Under the pieces are notes generated by a model, which saw nothing but the letters and a program-made list of their open reading frames with translations, was not told where the DNA came from and made no database searches. A program made the position numbers and the translations under genes. A stretch of DNA of 18,095 nucleotides from Burkholderia sp. (GTDB lineage: Bacteria; Pseudomonadota; Gammaproteobacteria; Burkholderiales; Burkholderiaceae): assembly GCA_028292565.1 (NCBI GenBank), contig JAQGMD010000176.1:1-18095 (forward strand), read 5' to 3'. Numbering within the stretch: the first letter of the stretch is position 1; the number at the start of each line of letters is the position of its first letter. Below are positions 16,979 through 18,095 of this stretch, piece by piece.

Positions 16979-17081
16979 GCCACATATCGGCGATGTAATT
17001 TACAGCAAAGTCGGTCGCGCGCTTGCGCGTCGGCGCCCAACGACAAGCGAGAAATGTCGTACGGGCTCCGGCCTTAAATAA

Positions 17082-17153
17082 GCTGAAAGCCGAAGCCAGT
17101 AAAATGCCAGGTTAGTATTTCAACCTACCGTTTTCGGCAGTAGCTCATTTTTT
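17082..17153 (+). terminator. Terminator/attenuator-like structure with alternative pairing
   Basis: GCCGAA (17089-17094) pairs with TTCGGC (17133-17138), flanked by GCT/AGC (17082-17084 and 17142-17144). It encloses a small hairpin AGGTT-N8-AACCT (17109-17126) and precedes six T (17148-17153). The 5' arm could instead pair with GGCTCCGGC upstream (17064-17072). Identified by eye; no folding energy was computed. Confidence 0.35.
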
Positions 17154-17174
17154 CTCACACCGGAATTTGTGAGA
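17153..17174. promoter_or_regulatory. Inverted repeat TCTCACA-N8-TGTGAGA
   Basis: Perfect 7-bp arms (17153-17159 and 17168-17174) separated by CCGGAATT. It could be a regulator-binding site or an RNA hairpin; I cannot assign the factor. It lies about 320 bp before the exporter start. Confidence 0.4.
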
Positions 17175-17410
17175 CGGGACGCTAGCATGGCGTCGGGATG
17201 GTACCTCCCTATATCCTTCAGGCCACGCCAGCACGCGGACCGGTAACGACCATTCCACATAGCGGCACTCGAAACAATGCAATTTGCGCAGTCTTTTCGA
17301 GTGCGGGCACAGTGATATTTATCTTAATCCGAAGACGCCGCGCGTACATCCCAAAATTGCATTCCGCGAAGAAACTATCTCAAAATTGTTAATCGACAAT
17401 AGATTATTTA

Positions 17411-17445
17411 TTGATAAGACGTAAACGTTTCGATAGTGTTACGTC
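17411..17445 (+). promoter_or_regulatory. Candidate promoter with overlapping operator for the exporter gene
   Basis: TTGATA (17411-17416, 5 of 6 to the -35 consensus) and TAGTGT (17434-17439, 3 of 6 to -10) are 17 nt apart. A perfect inverted repeat, GACGTAA (17418-17424) and TTACGTC (17439-17445), overlaps the spacer and the -10. That placement would suit a repressor or dimeric regulator. A second weak inverted repeat, ATTGT-N6-ACAAT, lies just upstream (17385-17400). The exporter ATG is 51 nt downstream. Confidence 0.4.
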
Positions 17446-17496
17446 GTCAACTTGCAATATCGCAATTTGACACTTTCGGACGGAGCACTCCACGCA

Positions 17497-18095
17497 ATGG
17501 AATCGAAGGATTTAAGCAAGGACAACTTCTTCTGGGCATTGCAGGGCATCTGCGCGCTGCATCGCAAGCCATTCTCCATCGAATTAGGTCATCAGCAATT
17601 GGCTGCTCCTTATACCGTGGACTCCTTTACGCGCGCTGCACATGCTTACGGCTTTGACGCGACATTGGGTAAATGCAAAGTAAGTAAGTTGTACAAGGAA
17701 TCCTTTCCCCTGGTCGTTTGGCTGACCCCCAAGGCGTCCGCGGTCCCTGACTCCGATGGCGCGGCGGCGCAGCGCCCTGCGGTAACGCCGGCACTGCTGC
17801 TGCAAGCCGATAGCGCAAACGTGCTGGTCGTCGAGCCCGGCGATGCAACCCCGGCTACTATTTCCCTCAGTGAATTCAGCTCGCGTTACTGCGGCCGAAT
17901 CGCCCGCATCATCCCCCAAGGCAATCCCGGCACGGACCCTGACAGTGAAGCCGAAGCGCGTCAAAGTCGCAAATTCGGCTTCAGCTGGTTCATCCCGGAG
18001 CTGTTGAATCACAAAAAGCTGTGGCAGGAAGTGCTGATTGCATCGTTCGTAATCCAGTTGATCGCTCTTGCGACGCCGCTGTTTTCGCTAGCGAT
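17497..18095 (+). CDS. Type I secretion ABC exporter, HlyB-like, N-terminal part (runs off window)
   Basis: 199 complete codons are visible. The N-terminal part (about 8-130) resembles the C39 peptidase-like domain of HlyB-type exporters, starting KDNFFWALQGICALHRKPFS. The position expected for the catalytic cysteine appears to be aromatic, so this is probably a non-proteolytic C39-like domain that binds substrate. Then comes the family signature FGFSWFIPELLNHKKLWQEV (about 167-186), leading into the first membrane helix IASFVIQLIALATPLFSLA. Such proteins, with an HlyD-type adaptor and TolC, export RTX toxins or adhesins through both membranes. The ATPase domain is outside the window. The ATG follows GGACGGAG by about 12 nt; an in-frame TTG at 17467 is an alternative. 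Its partners and substrate are not in view. Confidence 0.88.
   Translation, partial: MESKDLSKDNFFWALQGICALHRKPFSIELGHQQLAAPYTVDSFTRAAHAYGFDATLGKCKVSKLYKESFPLVVWLTPKASAVPDSDGAAAQRPAVTPALLLQADSANVLVVEPGDATPATISLSEFSSRYCGRIARIIPQGNPGTDPDSEAEARQSRKFGFSWFIPELLNHKKLWQEVLIASFVIQLIALATPLFSLA

Larger units (their letters stand above)
16979..17496 (+). other. 518-bp non-coding leader upstream of the type I exporter
   Basis: No credible gene is present; a 64-codon frame at 17198-17392 has no recognisable content. The region holds a cluster of hairpins at 17040-17153, an inverted repeat at 17153-17174, and an AT-rich stretch (about 17375-17425) followed by a promoter-like region with an overlapping inverted repeat. 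It may be the regulatory region of the exporter gene, possibly cut at its left side by the IS. Confidence 0.55.

Noticed and set aside
13295..16995. Target-site duplication flanking the IS
   Set aside because: GGATTATCCT outside the left end and GCCACATATC outside the right end do not match; a looser TCGGCG(G)AT similarity is at unequal distances from the ends.
17060..17130. c-di-GMP-I (GEMM) riboswitch
   Set aside because: CTCCGGCCTTAAAT resembles part of the GEMM consensus, but the other conserved blocks (GCAAACC, GGGACGCAAAGC, GGTAGGTAGCGGGGTTACC) are absent.
17584..18012. 142-codon minus-strand frame
   Set aside because: Antisense to the HlyB-like exporter, which has family signatures in the plus frame.

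Overview
The window looks like chromosome from a GC-rich betaproteobacterium. Rho followed by rpmE2, a GT-C glycosyltransferase and a MATE exporter, plus the protein sequences, suggest the Oxalobacteraceae/Burkholderiales, but this is inference because no 16S or other taxonomic marker is present.

Layout. (1) 1-806, plus strand: the 3' end of rho, then rpmE2 (zinc-free type B ribosomal protein L31), closed by a strong intrinsic terminator. (2) 953-4051, plus strand: a two-gene unit of an ArnT/PMT-like membrane glycosyltransferase and a MATE-family exporter. (3) 12671 down to 4257, minus strand: a complete, intact Wsp chemosensory operon in the Pseudomonas order wspA-wspB-wspC-wspD-wspE-wspF-wspR. 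Most junctions overlap by 4-8 nt, so the genes are probably translationally coupled. The receptor WspA, with couplers WspB and WspD, controls the hybrid kinase WspE. WspC (methyltransferase) and WspF (methylesterase) set adaptation. The output is WspR, a REC-GGDEF diguanylate cyclase with an intact active site and product-inhibition site, so the output should be c-di-GMP. (4) 12790-13130, minus strand, just upstream of wspA: a frameshifted remnant of a GAF-domain sensor gene. (5) 13309-16978: an ISAs1-family insertion sequence with 17-bp terminal inverted repeats. Its transposase gene is interrupted by a full-length group II intron (14336-16738) that encodes an intact reverse transcriptase/maturase with an HNH endonuclease. 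The transposase also carries three single-base frameshifts. (6) 16979-17496: a gene-free leader with hairpins and operator-like inverted repeats. (7) 17497 to the end, plus strand: the N-terminus of a type I secretion ABC exporter (HlyB-like) that runs off the window.

How it fits together. The core is a surface-sensing c-di-GMP module next to a type I exporter of the kind that secretes RTX toxins or adhesins. A nested mobile element (intron within IS) lies between them. A link between Wsp output and the exporter is attractive but is inference only. No undescribed system is clearly demonstrable. The items most worth a second look are the nested intron/IS with its precise EBS1-IBS1 match, the decayed GAF gene beside wspA, the four-cysteine motif in WspD, and the structured leader of the exporter.
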